In this document: piece after piece, positions 22,941 through 34,798 of the stretch | Layout: the number at the start of each line of letters is the position of its first letter | Numbering within the stretch: the stretch's first letter is position 1 | Translations under genes and position numbers: made by a program | Assembly: GCF_014805685.1 (NCBI RefSeq) | Contig: NC_060891.1 | Location: forward strand, 26,616,879 to 26,680,878 | DNA from: Silurus meridionalis | Lineage: Eukaryota > Chordata > Actinopteri > Siluriformes > Siluridae | DNA: 64,000 nucleotides | Reading direction: 5' to 3' | Notes under the pieces: model-generated | Databases searched by the model: none | Seen by the model: the letters and a program-made list of their open reading frames with translations, nothing else | Told to the model about the DNA's origin: nothing

Positions 22941-23149
22941 CTGAGGCAAAGTGAAAAAGTGGATGGCGGCATTTTTCTGGATCATGTTCACGCATGTCTT
23001 CTTCTTTTGCATGAGAGCAATGGTACATTTCCTCAGTTTAAACATTCGGTATGTTTTCTATATTCTATTGTGAATAAAACATTTTACACAGTGTTCTTAC
23101 TTTATTGGAACTGGTGTCATTTGTCAATCTGGTGTTGTCATCTGTACGG

Positions 23150-23267
23150 CTGACGGCTCTAAAATATATATATATAAAGTTTTATTTCTAAAGTATTGTC
23201 CCTTGAGAAGATACTAAAATAGTTGCTGGAATGTGAGGGGTGCACTCACTTTTGTGAGTTACTGTAT
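23150..23267 (+). mobile_element. Tc1-like right terminus
   Basis: GTGAGGGGTGCACTCACTTT then GTGAGTTACTGTATG is the typical right end of a widespread fish Tc1 family. The left end is not seen. Confidence 0.5.
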
Positions 23268-23452
23268 GCACTACAGACAGGTTCTCCTATAGCTACAATC
23301 AGACATCTCTTTTAAGATCTCTTTCTCCTGAAACACTTTGTCCATCTGTAGTAATTTTGCTCATACAGCAACATCACCCCAAAGGTTTATGAAGCCTGTT
23401 ACCTCAATGATCCACCCAGGAAATTCTCTTTCATAGGCCATGTCAACACTGA

Positions 23453-23738
23453 GGCTACGTAACCACTAATCCGGATAAATTTGAAAATGGCGTTCTCGTC
23501 CTCATCCACACCGAAAAGACTAAAAATGCGCTTTCGAAAGCCTCCGTTTTCACAGTCCACACTGAGATGCGAAAAACTGAATTTATCCACTTTTCAAAAA
23601 GCTATGTTCTCGTTGACTGAAAACGGCGTAAAAGAGTGGACGGAAAGCCAAAAAATGCATTTTCAGTCAACGAAAACGTAGCTTTTAGCATTGTAAAACT
23701 CAATTTTTACATTTAGCTGGATTAGTGTACATGTAGCC
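23453..23738. mobile_element. hAT-like MITE (286 bp)
   Basis: Ends GGCTACGTAACCACTAATCC and, as complement, GGCTACATGTACACTAATCC. The interior has mirrored GAAAACG/CGTTTTC segments. Sequence related to its interior recurs in erich1 intron 3 at about 42770-42960. No coding content. Confidence 0.65.
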
Positions 23739-24129
23739 ATAGTTATCCTTCATCTTTTTTTTTCTGGAACGATCAAAATATGATGAACGTCTGGTTGGAT
23801 TGATTTAAAAGTCGCACCAATTGTGATCCTCCTGTTCAGACAGCGGTGGCATTGCCCATATCTGCTACATACCGGATTTCAATCCCAGATATTTATAGCT
23901 CAAATTGGAAATGAATCAATACGATGTGTGTTTTGTTGTTAACACAGACATCCAAGTAAGAAAAATATCAGCGCCATTAATGTCTTCTGTCTAAATGTAG
24001 CCTTTGTTATTGACCTAGTGATCTAGCATGAGGATGTAGACTACAAAACACAAAACACCCCTCCATGAAACTTTTACTATTCAAAATCCATTTACTGTCT
24101 TTAAGATTATTATTATTCTTCCAGTTTCT

Positions 24130-24292
24130 GAACATATACACTACATTGAATTTTTTGTGGACACCTGAACATAACATTGTGCTTCTTTTTTAAACATCTT
24201 ATTACAAATTTAGTCTCCATTTGCTGTTATAACATCCTCCACTCTTCTGGGAAGATGTTCCACTAGACTTTGAGGAGATTTGATGAGAACTC
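24130..24292 (+). mobile_element. MITE family 1, left part (split by a Tc1-type insertion)
   Basis: Runs from TTTTTTGTGGACACCTGAAC through TGGGAAGATGTTCCACTAGA. It resumes at 25849 after the DD37E element with AGGAGATCGTCCACTCCA and continues to about 25960. Confidence 0.75.
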
Positions 24293-24294
24293 TA

Positions 24295-25848
24295 CAGGGA
24301 GTGCAGAATTATTAGGCAAATGAGTATTTTGACCACATCATCCTCGTTATGCATGTTGTCTTACTCCAAGCTGTATAGGCTGGAAAGCCTACTACCAATT
24401 AAGCATATTAGGTGATGTGCATCTCTGTAATGAGAAGGGGTGTGGTCTAATGACATCAACACCCTATATCAGGTGTGCATAATTATTAGGCAACTTCCTT
24501 TCCTTTGGCAAAATGGGTCAAAAGAAGGACTTGACAGGCTCAGAAAAGTCAAAAATAGTGAGATATATTGCAGAGGATGCAGCAGTCTTAAAATAGCCAA
24601 GCTTCTGAGCGTGATCATCGAACAATCAAGCGTTTCATTCAAAATAGTCGACAGGGTCGCAAGAAGCGTGTGGAAAACCAAGGCGCAAAATAACTGCCCG
24701 TGAACTGAGAAAAGTCAAGCGTGCAGCTGCCAAGATGCCACTTGCCACCAGTTTGGCCATATTTCAGAGCTGCAACATCACTGGGTGCCCAAAAGCACAA
24801 GGTGTGCAATACTCAGAGACATGGCCAAGGTAAGAAAGGCAGAAAGTCGACCACCACTGAACAAGACACACAAGCTGAAAGCGTCAAGACTGGGCCAAGA
24901 AATATCTCAAGACTGATTTTTCTAAGGTTTTATGGACTGATGAAATGAGTGAGTCTTGATGGGCCAGATGGATGGGCCCGTGGCTGGATTGGTAAAGGGC
25001 AGAGAGCTCCAGTCCGACTCAGGCGCCAGCAAGGTGGAGGTGGAGTACTGGTTTGGGCTGGTATCATCAAAGATGAGCTTGTGGGGCCTTTTCGGGTTGA
25101 GGATGGAGTCAAGCTGAACTCCCAGTCCTACTGCCAGTTTCTGGAAGACACCTTCTTCAAGCAGTGGTACAGGAAGAAGTCTGCATCCTTCAAGAAAAAC
25201 ATGATTTTCATGCAGGACAATGCTCCATCACACACGTCCAAGTACTCCACAGCGTGGCTGGCAAGAAAGGGTATAAAAGAAGAAAATCTAATGATATGGC
25301 CTCCTTGTTCACCTGATCTGAACCCCATTGAGAACCTGTGGTCCATCATCAAATGTGCGATTTACAAGGAGGAAAACAGTACACCTCTCTGAACAGTGTC
25401 TGGGAGGCTGTGGTTGCTGCTGCACGCAATGTTGATGGTGAACAGATCAAAACACTGACAGAATCCATGGATGGCAGGCTTTTGAGTGTCCTTGCAAAGA
25501 AAGGTGGCTATATTGGTCACTGATTTGTTTTGTTTGGTTTTGAATGTCAGAAATGTATATTTGTGAATGTTGAGATGTTATATTGGTTTCACTGGTAAAA
25601 TAAATAATTGAAATGGGTATGAATTTGTTTTTTGTTAAGTTGCCTAATAATTATGCACAGTAATAGTCACCTGCACACACAGATATCCCCCTAAAATAGC
25701 TAAAACTAAAAACTACTTCCAAAAATATTCAGCTTTGATATTAATGAGTTTTTTGTGTTCATTGAGAACATGGTTGTTGTTCAAATTAAATCCTCAAATA
25801 AAATTAATCCTCAAAAATACAACTTGCCTAATAATTCTGCACTCCCTG
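24295..25848 (+). mobile_element. Tc1/mariner transposon, DD37E type, near full length
   Basis: Inverted ends CAGGGAGTGCAGAATTATTA at 24295 and the complement ending at 25848, with TA duplications at 24293-24294 and 25849-25850. The length is 1554 bp. Subterminal TAATTATTAGGCAA-like repeats recur at about 24480 and 25650. Its transposase is broken (next entry). It is inserted cleanly into a family 1 MITE, so it is the younger element. Confidence 0.9.
24510..25520 (+). pseudogene. Tc1-type transposase, frameshifted, DD37E catalytic triad
   Basis: Catalytic residues are recognisable: first D in WTDE (24939-24941), second D in MQDNAPSHTS (25216-25218), and E in SPDLNPIENLW (25330-25332). There are 37 residues between the last two, so DD37E rather than the usual DD34E. 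The first D lies in a different frame from the other two and the N-terminal DNA-binding part is also interrupted. DD37E Tc1 elements (TRT-like) are known from fish; assignment to that group is inference. Confidence 0.8.
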
Positions 25849-25960
25849 TATAGTAGGAGATCGTCCACTCCACACCATAGAAAGCAGATCTTCATGCTGG
25901 AACAGGTTTGGGTCTCCTAGTTCAAGTGAAAGGAAATATATATTGTTCTTCATGTACTTC
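25849..25960 (+). mobile_element. MITE family 1, right part
   Basis: Continues the element interrupted at 24292, reading TAGTAGGAGATCGTCCACTC and then GCTGGAACAGGTTTGGGTCT. Confidence 0.7.
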
Positions 25961-26140
25961 GTCTTTAGTATCTTTGACATCCTCATCATTTTTTTTCTCA
26001 AGCCTCTGACGCTAGAGACTCGATCCAAACATGTTAAACTTCTCCTTATGGAAATGTTCTCCAGAGCAAACTCTACATGATTCAGTACCAGCAATATATT
26101 ACACTGCTTTAATGTAAAATCGAATTTTACAATAAAATTA

Positions 26141-26227
26141 TTACTTTTCTATAGCTCATTTCTCCGTTCTGATTGGTTCAAAATTGTTGGACCAATCAGA
26201 ACGGAGAAATTAGATATAGAAAAGTTT
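26141..26227. repeat. palindrome / hairpin
   Basis: Arms ATTTCTCCGTTCTGATTGGT (26158-26177) and its exact complement (26191-26210) around a 13-nt loop. Imperfect pairing extends to about 37 bp per arm. It lies next to a repeat segment (TTTTCACAATGGACATCGTC) also found at 54363 and 62712. Confidence 0.85.
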
Positions 26228-26785
26228 ATTTCTATACCGCTTTTCACAATGGACATCGTCTCAATTCAGCTTTACAAAATGCAAGAATTATAGAACAGAA
26301 AATATATAAGTGAACTGTGTGTATTTATTCCCAATGAGCAAGTCTGGGGCGACTGGTATAATGTGTTATAGTATGTCATTTCTGTTTAATATGAAATAAT
26401 CTTAGAGTCGTGAATTTCTTATATCTACTTGATATTCTGCTCACTCATTGATTTCTTATTGGTTTAATATCCTTCACCAAAGGGTCTTAATATACCCAAG
26501 CCTGAGGTCTCCGTTGTGGTTTATTAATTCCTCTTTCTGAAGGTTGGTCTCTGCATGACCAGACTAAACCCGGCTCTGGACCTCTGGATTTTAATACGCC
26601 AAGCTCTGAGGTTCTGCTTCTGGGTTTTAATATTCTCATGTCAGGGTTATAAGAAACTGATAAGGGACAGTAGTGAGGGGAGGTTTGAGAATGTTCTCCG
26701 TAGAAAATGAAAATGTTCTTATCAGAAAATGCTGAGAGCTGAAATCTGTCAGAAAAACGTGCAGACCAGCTACTTCACTATGTCA

Positions 26786-26796
<11 letters not shown>

Positions 26797-26862
<66 letters not shown>
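26797..26862. repeat. (TA)n microsatellite
   Basis: About 33 TA units at the edge of a Tc1 remnant. Confidence 0.96.
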
Positions 26863-26865
<3 letters not shown>

Positions 26866-27470
26866 TGCCCCTCCAAAACACACACAATTTTTAGCTTTGA
26901 TTACGGCACGCATTTGCCATGGCATCGTTTCGCTAAGCTTCTGCAATGTCACAACATTTATTCCCATCCAGAGTTGCAGTAATTTTTCACCAAGATTGTG
27001 TATTGACGATGGGAGAGTCGGACCACTTAGCAAAATATTCTCCAGAACATAATAAAGATTCTCAATGGGGTTAAGGTCTGGACTCTGTGGTGATCAATCC
27101 ATGTGTGAAAATCGTTTCTTTCACTTTTTGAGCCTGGTGAATCCTGGCATTGTTATCTTGGAATATGTCCACGTGCCATCAGGGAAGGAAAAAGTCCATT
27201 GATGGAATCACCTGGTCATTCAGTATATTCAGGTAGTCAGCTGACCTCATTCTTTAGGCACATAATGTTACTGAACCAAGACCTGACCAACTGCAGCAAC
27301 CCCAGATCATAGCACTGCCCCCCGGGGCACGATGAGTGTATTAGTTTATCCGCCTCTCTTCTTACCCTGCTGCACCTATCACTCTCATCAGACCACATGA
27401 CCTTTTTCGAATCGAATCTTTATGCTCCCTAGCAAATTTAAGCTTTTTTCTGATTAGCCTCACTGATAAG
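26862..27470 (-). mobile_element. Tc1-like element remnant, third family
   Basis: TAGCTTTGATTACGGCACGC, CAATGGGGTTAAGGTCTGGA and GACCACATGACCTTTTTCGA are complements of coding sequence of a fish Tc1 transposase. It has internal deletions and is truncated at the right. Confidence 0.65.
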
Positions 27471-27539
27471 TGGCTTGAGTTCCCTTCACTTTGTGCGTGT
27501 GGAAATACTCGTACTTCCACTGTAGAGGAAAGTTCTCCC

Positions 27540-28011
27540 AACACCACCCCACTGCTGCGCTCCCATTACTGGCTTTCAGTAGCTGCACGTATCAGATTTA
27601 AAACACTGATTCAAAACACTCATACCTCAGAGACCTCATCACATCTCGCACTGCACCACGTTGTCTGAGATCCTCTAGCACTGCTCGACTGGTACCACCT
27701 TCTCCCAGAATGAGAGGTAAGTACACTTCAAGGCTCTTCTCTGTTCTGGCACCGAGGTGGTGGAACCTACTTCCCCTAGATGTCCGTAGAGTCCCTGATT
27801 ATCTTCAAGCTACGATTGAAGACCTACCTCTTCCTGAAACACTTAAATTAGCACTTTCCAAGTTTGCCTTGTAGAATTTAAGAGTTATATTTATTTTAAG
27901 TTTTTAATCTGGTGTACCAGTGTAGATTTATACATTACTAGAGATTTAAAGCACTTTTGTACCTTGCTCTGGATAAGGGTGTCTGCTAAACGCCGCAAAT
28001 GTAAATGTATA

Positions 28012-28012
<1 letters not shown>
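27540..28012 (+). mobile_element. LINE-2-type retrotransposon 3' end
   Basis: Encodes a decayed C-terminus (TSRLFSVLAPRWWNLLPLDV, then LPLPETLK). It ends in the vertebrate L2 tail GCTCTGGATAAGGGTGTCTG, CTAAACGCCGCAAATG and short ATGTAAA units, followed by (TA)n. 5'-truncated. Confidence 0.8.

Positions 28013-28047
<35 letters not shown>
28013..28047. repeat. (TA)n(CA)n microsatellite
   Basis: Simple repeat at the L2 tail, probably grown from the tail units. Confidence 0.9.
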
Positions 28048-28705
28048 TATCAGTTACATTTCCACAATTTAGGACAATTTAGAACTGCCTGCTTAGTTAA
28101 AATAAAAAATATATTAATAATATAAAATTAATGCAATGCACTTTTTACTTTTTATTATATTGATTAAATTGAATAATCGATTAAATTGGTACAAATGAGG
28201 GTTAGGGTTACTTAAACTTAGTTTATTAAATAGTTTGTTAGACTCCATTTGGATAATACAGATGTGTATATAATTGTGTGTGTGTGTTTTACATTTAATA
28301 TTTAAATTCTTAATATATGATCTACATAACTGTTCTGTTTGTTATTTCCATCCTTCATTCATTCACTCCCTTGGTATGCGGAATTGTCAGGATTTTCTCC
28401 TTTTAAGAAAAACTTATGAAGCAAATGCTGAAGAATCCTAATTACTAATGTTGGTGATGACAGGAAGTGGCAGCGATTTCAATATCTGAGTTTTATAATG
28501 CACTACATATCGTATTTTCTGGTATGAAGTGAGCAGCCACTACACTAACTCTAGTTTCTTTGCGCACATATGCACATATACATAAGGACACACATGAAAG
28601 AGGAGAAAGGAAATGGGTTGCTGAACTCGTCCTGATATTGCTTCAGAGTTTTTTTTACTTAGGAATTGATTATTTTTTTTATTGAATATTTGATTATGCC
28701 TCTTT
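28048..28705. other. intergenic, nothing recognised
   Basis: AT-rich sequence without exon-like or transposon-end signals that I can support. Confidence 0.5.
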
Positions 28706-29048
28706 CCTGAGATGTTGTGTGGATTAGAGACAGTGGCATTGAGTAAAAGGCAGGAGGTGGAGCTGGAGGTAGCAGAGCTGAAGATGTTGAGGTTTTTGTT
28801 GGGAGTGACGACGATGGACAGGATTAGAAATGAGTTTATTAGAGGGACAGCGCATGTAGGACATTTTGGAGACAAGGTGAGGGAGGGGAGATTGAGATGG
28901 TTTGGACATGTGCAGAGGAGGGACATGGGGTATATCAGTAGGAGAATGCTGAGGATGGAGACATGCAGGTAATTGGGGTGAAAGAGGCAGATGTAGAGGA
29001 CGGGGGGGATGAAGACGGATGATCCGCTGTGGCGTCCGCTAATGCTTC
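28706..29048 (+). mobile_element. LINE family L fragment
   Basis: Encodes LCGLETVALSKRQEVELEVA and then IRNEFIRGTAHVGHFGDKVR. A deletion then skips to the CCGCTGTGGCGTCCGCTAAT tail. Same family as 21640, 54000 and 61463. Confidence 0.72.
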
Positions 29049-30600
29049 ACTGATTTTTTTGTCCATATAGTATAATGTGACTTTATAACTGAAGAATTAA
29101 ATAGTAAATAAAATAGAAGGTCAGGTATTGGTCAGACCCATGGGGCAGTTTTTATACCTAAAATGACCTCATTCAAGATTTGCAAACGTATCAGCAATAA
29201 CCAGGCTGCTAATAAACTGGGACGCCTGTTCGCTGGTGTGGAATTGATTAAGAAAAGAATAATTGTGTAAATGAGCTTCAGTTACAGGATTTTCGAGGTA
29301 CTTCTTATTAATCCGGCTTGGAAAAAAGATCTTTAGCTGCGAGGATTTGTTACTTAGCAACTCCCTCGGCTCTTGTGATAAGCCGATAAAGTTTACCCTT
29401 GGGATGGTTGGGATCAGAGATGATCCCAGAGACTGTGCTGATGCTCTCAGTTGTGGTTCTGGATTAGACCTACCAGGATTAATCCTAAATCCAACAGAAT
29501 GTAAATGGCAGATAATTGTAGCAGGCTTTTTTGGAGAATCAGAAAACAGCTGCTGGACTTTTCTTGTTGGTTTGTTGGGGTTTTGAGGATTGTTAGATTT
29601 TGTTGGAGGATTTCAGAGATTGCCCGAGGCTTGTTTGAGGGTTTTTGCAGGATTGTTAGATAATTGGGAGATTTATTCAAGACTGGGAATTGCTCCTGAT
29701 CAAAGTCAAAGCGAATGCGATCATCTGTGATGCTGCCTCTAAAACATGCTCTTATACCAAATACACAGAGACATGAAGTACTGATCATGACTAAATCCTC
29801 ACGTCAAGCTCACAGGAAAGCAACTTTTGTGGTGAAAACGCTATTATAATGCATGGCCTTTTAGGACTTCTGTAGATTTGTGCAGGATTCTTGGATAAGA
29901 TTTTTTTTTTTAGCTTGTTTATGGCATGTATATTCAAATGACATGGGATTTTCTCTTCCAAGCTTATAGACAGCACTAACGCTGGCTGTGATTCAGTAGA
30001 TTTGACCTCTACTCCACTTTTCTTTCCACAGGCATATTTGTTTTGCACAAATATGCAGCCGTTCAAAGATTTCTGCGAAACCGTGAGTCTCAATGACAAA
30101 GAAATGAAAACTCACACATTCCTAGAGCCGAATCGAAACGCACTTATGACACCTGGCAGCGAATTGATCATCAAATCCCGGAAAACCAGAACATTATGCG
30201 TAATCAAGCTTCACTATGAGAAGTTTTTAAGCTACCATTTTAGTTGAACAGGGTGCATATAAAAGCCTGTCTTTTGCTCCGGGGGTACAGATTTCTCTTT
30301 CGGTACATTTTAATTACTGTACATCACATCTGTGGGTTTTGAGTAACCTCAAAGAATCTCAGAACTTATTTACACCACTAAATAAAAAATCTTCGCCCGC
30401 TCTCCCCACGCAGATCCTGCGAGCAGGACAGTAATCACACAGCACACTCAGTGCACCTGGTGTTCCCCTTCCGAAAAGCTCACGCAGGCGTAGGTGGGAT
30501 GTTTTAATGATGTAGAGGCATGGTGTGAGATGGTTTTAATGAGGGAACAAGGTACAGAGATCTTCCAGAACACTGACGCTTGCTGCCTAAAGGCCCCAAT
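29049..30600. other. intergenic, no gene recognised
   Basis: Several 80-110 codon open frames occur on both strands (for example 30002-30247) but none shows homology I recognise or credible splice context. Confidence 0.5.
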
Positions 30601-30607
30601 TACTGCA

Positions 30608-30608
<1 letters not shown>

Positions 30609-30662
<54 letters not shown>

Positions 30663-30664
30663 AA
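30609..30664. repeat. (GA)n microsatellite
   Basis: Perfect GA run of about 26 units, then GAAA. Confidence 0.97.
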
Positions 30665-30777
30665 GTCACTTTTGTTGTTTTCTCCGTCCCCGAGCCACAT
30701 CCCCCGGCAAAGAGTTCTGCAGTGTGCTCTGGACCCAGAAACACTGATGGAGGTAAAAGTGCCATGTTGGTTTAAAT

Positions 30778-31213
30778 ACACACCAATCAGGTATAACATT
30801 ATGAGAAGTGATCAACACTGATGATCTCTTCATCATGGCACCTGTTAGTGGGTGGATACATTTATAAGGCAGCAAGTGAACATTTTGTCCTCAAACGTGA
30901 CGTGTTAGAAGCAGGAAAAATGGGCGAGTCTGGACAACTGGGTCAGAGCATCGCCGAAACTGCAGCTCTTGTGGGATGTTCCTGGTCTGCAGTAGGAAGG
31001 AACAGTGGTGAACCGGCGACAGGGTCATGGGCGGCCGAGGCTCATTGATGCGAGTGAGGAGCGAAGGCTGGTCCGTGTGGTCCGATCCAACAGACGAGCT
31101 CCTGTAGCTCAAACTGCTGAAGAAGTTCATGTTAATGCTCGACTGGTCACGACTGTTTTAGCAGCAAAAGGGGGACCAACATGATATTGTTAATGTTATG
31201 GCTGATTGATGTA
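30778..31213 (+). mobile_element. internally deleted Tc1-like element, copy 2
   Basis: Left end ACACCAATCAGGTATAACAT, right end TAATGTTATGGCTGATTGAT. It shares with copy 1 (4033) the same internal jump from GAAGAAGTTCATGTTAATG to the 3' segment with ACTGTTTTAGCAGC. The shared breakpoint suggests the deleted form itself multiplied. Confidence 0.78.
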
Positions 31214-31404
31214 TGCATGTGGCAGATATGTATTTCTTTCTTTCCCAGATTTTAGTGGGATAATTAGAGCACAACACATTCATAACACATTCATTCATGG
31301 TGTGCTTGAAGCCTGCTAAAAGTTTTTATATAAACATGGACAGGTTCCTTTTGGCATTGTAGGAGAGTCTTCATAAATCTTCATTTACAGCCCATTAAAC
31401 AAGG

Positions 31405-31735
31405 CGAGCATCTGCAGGAGTGGGTGGGATTAGTTAATTTTTGCTGGAGTGGGCGGGTTTGGTTAGTTTTTACAGGAGTGGGCGGGTTTGGTTAGTTTTT
31501 ACAGGAGAGGGTGGAATTAGTTAGATTTTCTGCAGGAGTGGGTAGGATTATTTAGTTTTTCTGCAGGAGTGGGTGGGATTAGTTAGTATTTCTGCAGGAG
31601 AGGTGGGATTAGTTAGATTTTCTGCAGGAGAGGGTGGGATTAGTTAGATTTTCTGCAGGAGAGGGTGGGATTAGTTAGATTTTCTGCAGGAGTGGTGGGG
31701 TTTGTGTTTTTTTCTGCAAGAGTGGGCATTACTGG
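31405..31735. repeat. minisatellite, about 33-bp unit
   Basis: About nine to ten units containing TTCTGCAGGAGTGGGTGGGA and TTAGTTAG. Unit length varies by a few bases. Confidence 0.92.
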
Positions 31736-31739
31736 TTAA

Positions 31740-33358
31740 ACTTTTCCTTGGGCAGGTTTGGTTAAATAAATGAAAAAAAAAGAATTTGACTTGCTGGTCT
31801 TTGGTGCTTAGCAGCTCCACCTAAAAAAAAATAAAAAAATACATAAAACGCTTGTTGGTCCTTTATTTGACCTTCAGCAAGCTTTTAGATTAATAGCTCG
31901 GCCATTCGTTTCACTTCTAAAGTTTCTGACCACACCACACAAAACTTTTCCAGATTTAAAACACATTTCTTGTTATTCGCCTGCATGACGGAGTCATCTT
32001 TGCTCTGACCTTCATTTCTGTCCGGCCCGTGTGAGCAGCAGGGGAATAATGAGTGCTCGGGCCTGCGCCAAAGACTAAATGTCACCATCGAAGCAAAGAG
32101 GACAGGGAGTAGCAAAGGCCTGCTGACATTTGCTGCTAAGATAATTAGCTGCTAAGAGGCTAAGCCAGAGGCTACTCATTATGAGTGAGCTTGAAGGTTT
32201 GATCAATAATTATGTTTATGAGCTCGGTGTTGTAGAGGTTATAATTAGCAGTGAACAGTGAATTGACAGGTTGTGCAAATTTTAAAGGTCTTCTGAAGAT
32301 GGTCATGGGAAAGTTATGGTAAAGATGGGGCTTATTGTTAGGAAGGTGGAAAATAAAGCTTGCTACAATTAACAGTGAATTCGTTAAACTCTGATTGGAC
32401 AAAGCCCACACGTTAGAAATCGACTCTTCTGCTTTCCAAACAAATATTAATGCACAGATGTTGGTCCAAAAACAGTTCAACTTTATTTTCAGTGAAAAAT
32501 CCTCCCTGAGAATAAAGAACAGCTTTACACACACTCAGCGTCTGAACAGTCGGTTTCTCCTAAAATGCAGCTGAAATGCTTTGCCGTGTCTCTTGTAAAA
32601 CTTGCAAAAGTTGTTCTTCACTAGTTGAAGAGTTCATTATGATCCAGATCAGTAACTCATTCCAGAGCAGTTGAACAGGATTTGGGTGCAGTGACTGGGC
32701 AGGTCATTCCATGATAGATATCACTTCAGATGTCTGATTGCTCTCTAAACACACTTATCATCTCATCGGCTTGTTGTATGGTGAAGTTGCTTCCAATGAG
32801 CCGCAGTCCAAACGCAAATGCATGGTGCTGAAATATGGAAAGGTTGCCATGTTGGTTCCTTCCTGCTCCTAAAGGTTCTTCAGTTTGATACACAAATGTC
32901 CAATTTGGACTCCACAGAAATTTAATTAACTCTCCAAGTCCATCTTTGTTTAGTTTGTGACTTTTGTTAAAGTTTTGTCCATTTTTGTTTGTTATGGAGA
33001 CGTTACATAAGCAGTCATTTCCTCAAGCTGCACTTCCTAGAGCAGGGTTTTCCACACAGATGTGTAATTTATTCCGGCTAAGAAGCAGCTGTCTTGGCAC
33101 TTTCTGTACATCCTCCAAAGGTACTCATCTCCAGGAAGAGCCGGCTTTATAAGCCACATAATCTGTCAGAACTTTCCAGGGCCAGTAAACAAAATTATGC
33201 CTAAAAATCACATTCTGTACATATTTTACCCATTTAAAAGCAGGATTAAGAGCATAGAAAAAAAATATTTGGTGAAATCCTAAATCCTAATAGATAGAGT
33301 CCATCCAGAACCCTAGCCAGGACTCGTTATTTAAATGGAAACAGCAATATTTTGGATA
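31740..33358. other. intergenic beyond the erich1 3' end
   Basis: No exon or recognisable repeat end. A long minus-strand open frame (32534-32172) shows no familiar motif. Confidence 0.5.
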
Positions 33359-33364
33359 TTTATT
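33359..33364 (-). terminator. candidate erich1 polyadenylation signal
   Basis: AATAAA on the minus strand, about 440 nt downstream of the erich1 stop. It is the first canonical signal I found on this strand after the stop. A U-rich downstream element was not resolved, so the true cleavage site is uncertain. Confidence 0.35.
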
Positions 33365-33801
33365 GCAGCTCTGTCACTTTTTCCTGAGATTTCAGCATAC
33401 ATTAGCTTTAGACTGAAATGATTTCTAGGCTCACTTGCGTTTGGGTTCTGGATGTGACCAGTTAAACAGGCTTTGGAAATGGACAACAAATCCCAGTACC
33501 ACCAAGCTGCCAGTCTTGGGGACTCAGCTGTATTCTTTTCCTAATTGTAATACAAGCATCAATTAAAAGAAATAAATAAAATATAAATGCTTTACCAGCC
33601 TTACTTTTGGAACCACCATTCTAGAGTAATGCATTTCGATGTTTCTGGGATACAGGAAATAAGCCAATGTTTTGGTCATTGAACTTTGACCTTTCAAATC
33701 TCTTAACTAGGATGTCTTTCTCCTCACGCTCCTCAATGTTAGACCAGGAGCTGGATGGAGTTGGCACTAAACCTCAGGACTGCAATTTTTTTTCGCCTTG
33801 T

Positions 33802-33881
33802 TCATGTCTTATTTTCCGTCTGCATGGGAAGAACTTCAGTCATCCAGTACTGGAAGAGCGTGTGGATCACTTCGGTCTCGT
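33802..33881 (-). CDS. erich1: erich1 exon 6 with stop codon
   Basis: 80 nt after a TCTTTTCCCTCAG acceptor. It encodes DETEVIHTLFQYWMTEVLPM and then QTENKT and TGA at 33804-33802. This matches the human ERICH1 end (RVISAFFSYWITHILPEKSS). No in-frame alternative continues past the stop. Confidence 0.9.
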
Positions 33882-34724
33882 CTGAGGGAAAAGACACAGA
33901 GAGATGCACTTCAGATTAAAGATTAAGGAGAGTACCAACAGCTCAGCACCTTAAAGTGGCCATTTTTCAGGTTACAAAATGTAGGAAATGGTGGATTTGG
34001 CTTCGGGTGTATACTTTTATAAATAGCAATGTGTCAGAACCCACATAAGCCAGCCAGATGCAAAACTAGTAGCTATCAGCTTTCCTTCCTAATGTTCCCT
34101 TACACCATTAGCCAACATTAAAATCAAGCGTCGGATGCCAAAAACGTCTCGCCTGATCGAATACATTTGGATAAAAAGGAACACTGTGTACATTTAGCAA
34201 TTACTGGCAAGTCATCTGTTGCACCTCGAGCCTCCAAAGCAGGTTACATACATTTATAAACACCGTTCTAACAAAGGGCTGATGTGTAAGGACCCAGAAA
34301 TCTGCCGCAGTGATGGAGTGAGCACTTTCACTCTTAATTGGTCTTTTCTTTCCCTCAGCCAAAATTAAGCTCTAGGCACAGATGCTGTAGTCCATTGATT
34401 CTTATGGTGCTCAGAAGCATTAGCGAGCTGTAAAGAACATCTGAAGGACCTGAATAGCAGCGCAATCATTGCTCAGAACAAGCAGGACATTAGCTGTAAT
34501 AACCAAACGCGCAAAAGCACCGGGGCACTTCGGGCCTTTTAAAAAGTAATGATAGACTTTTAACACCAATCAGGGATCTTTACTGTGTAGAGGACGACTC
34601 GTGCGGTCGTCTTACTGTAAATCTTCCAAACGCGATTTGAACGGAAGTTATTCATTCGCAAACAAGAGCAAATAATTCCTGGTGAGTAGTTGAGATTTTT
34701 CTTTCCTCAGATATCTGATCTACA

Positions 34725-34798
<74 letters not shown>

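Noticed and set aside
30002..30247. 81-codon plus-strand open frame without low complexity
   Set aside because: No family recognised and no splice or promoter context; expected by chance in this length of sequence.
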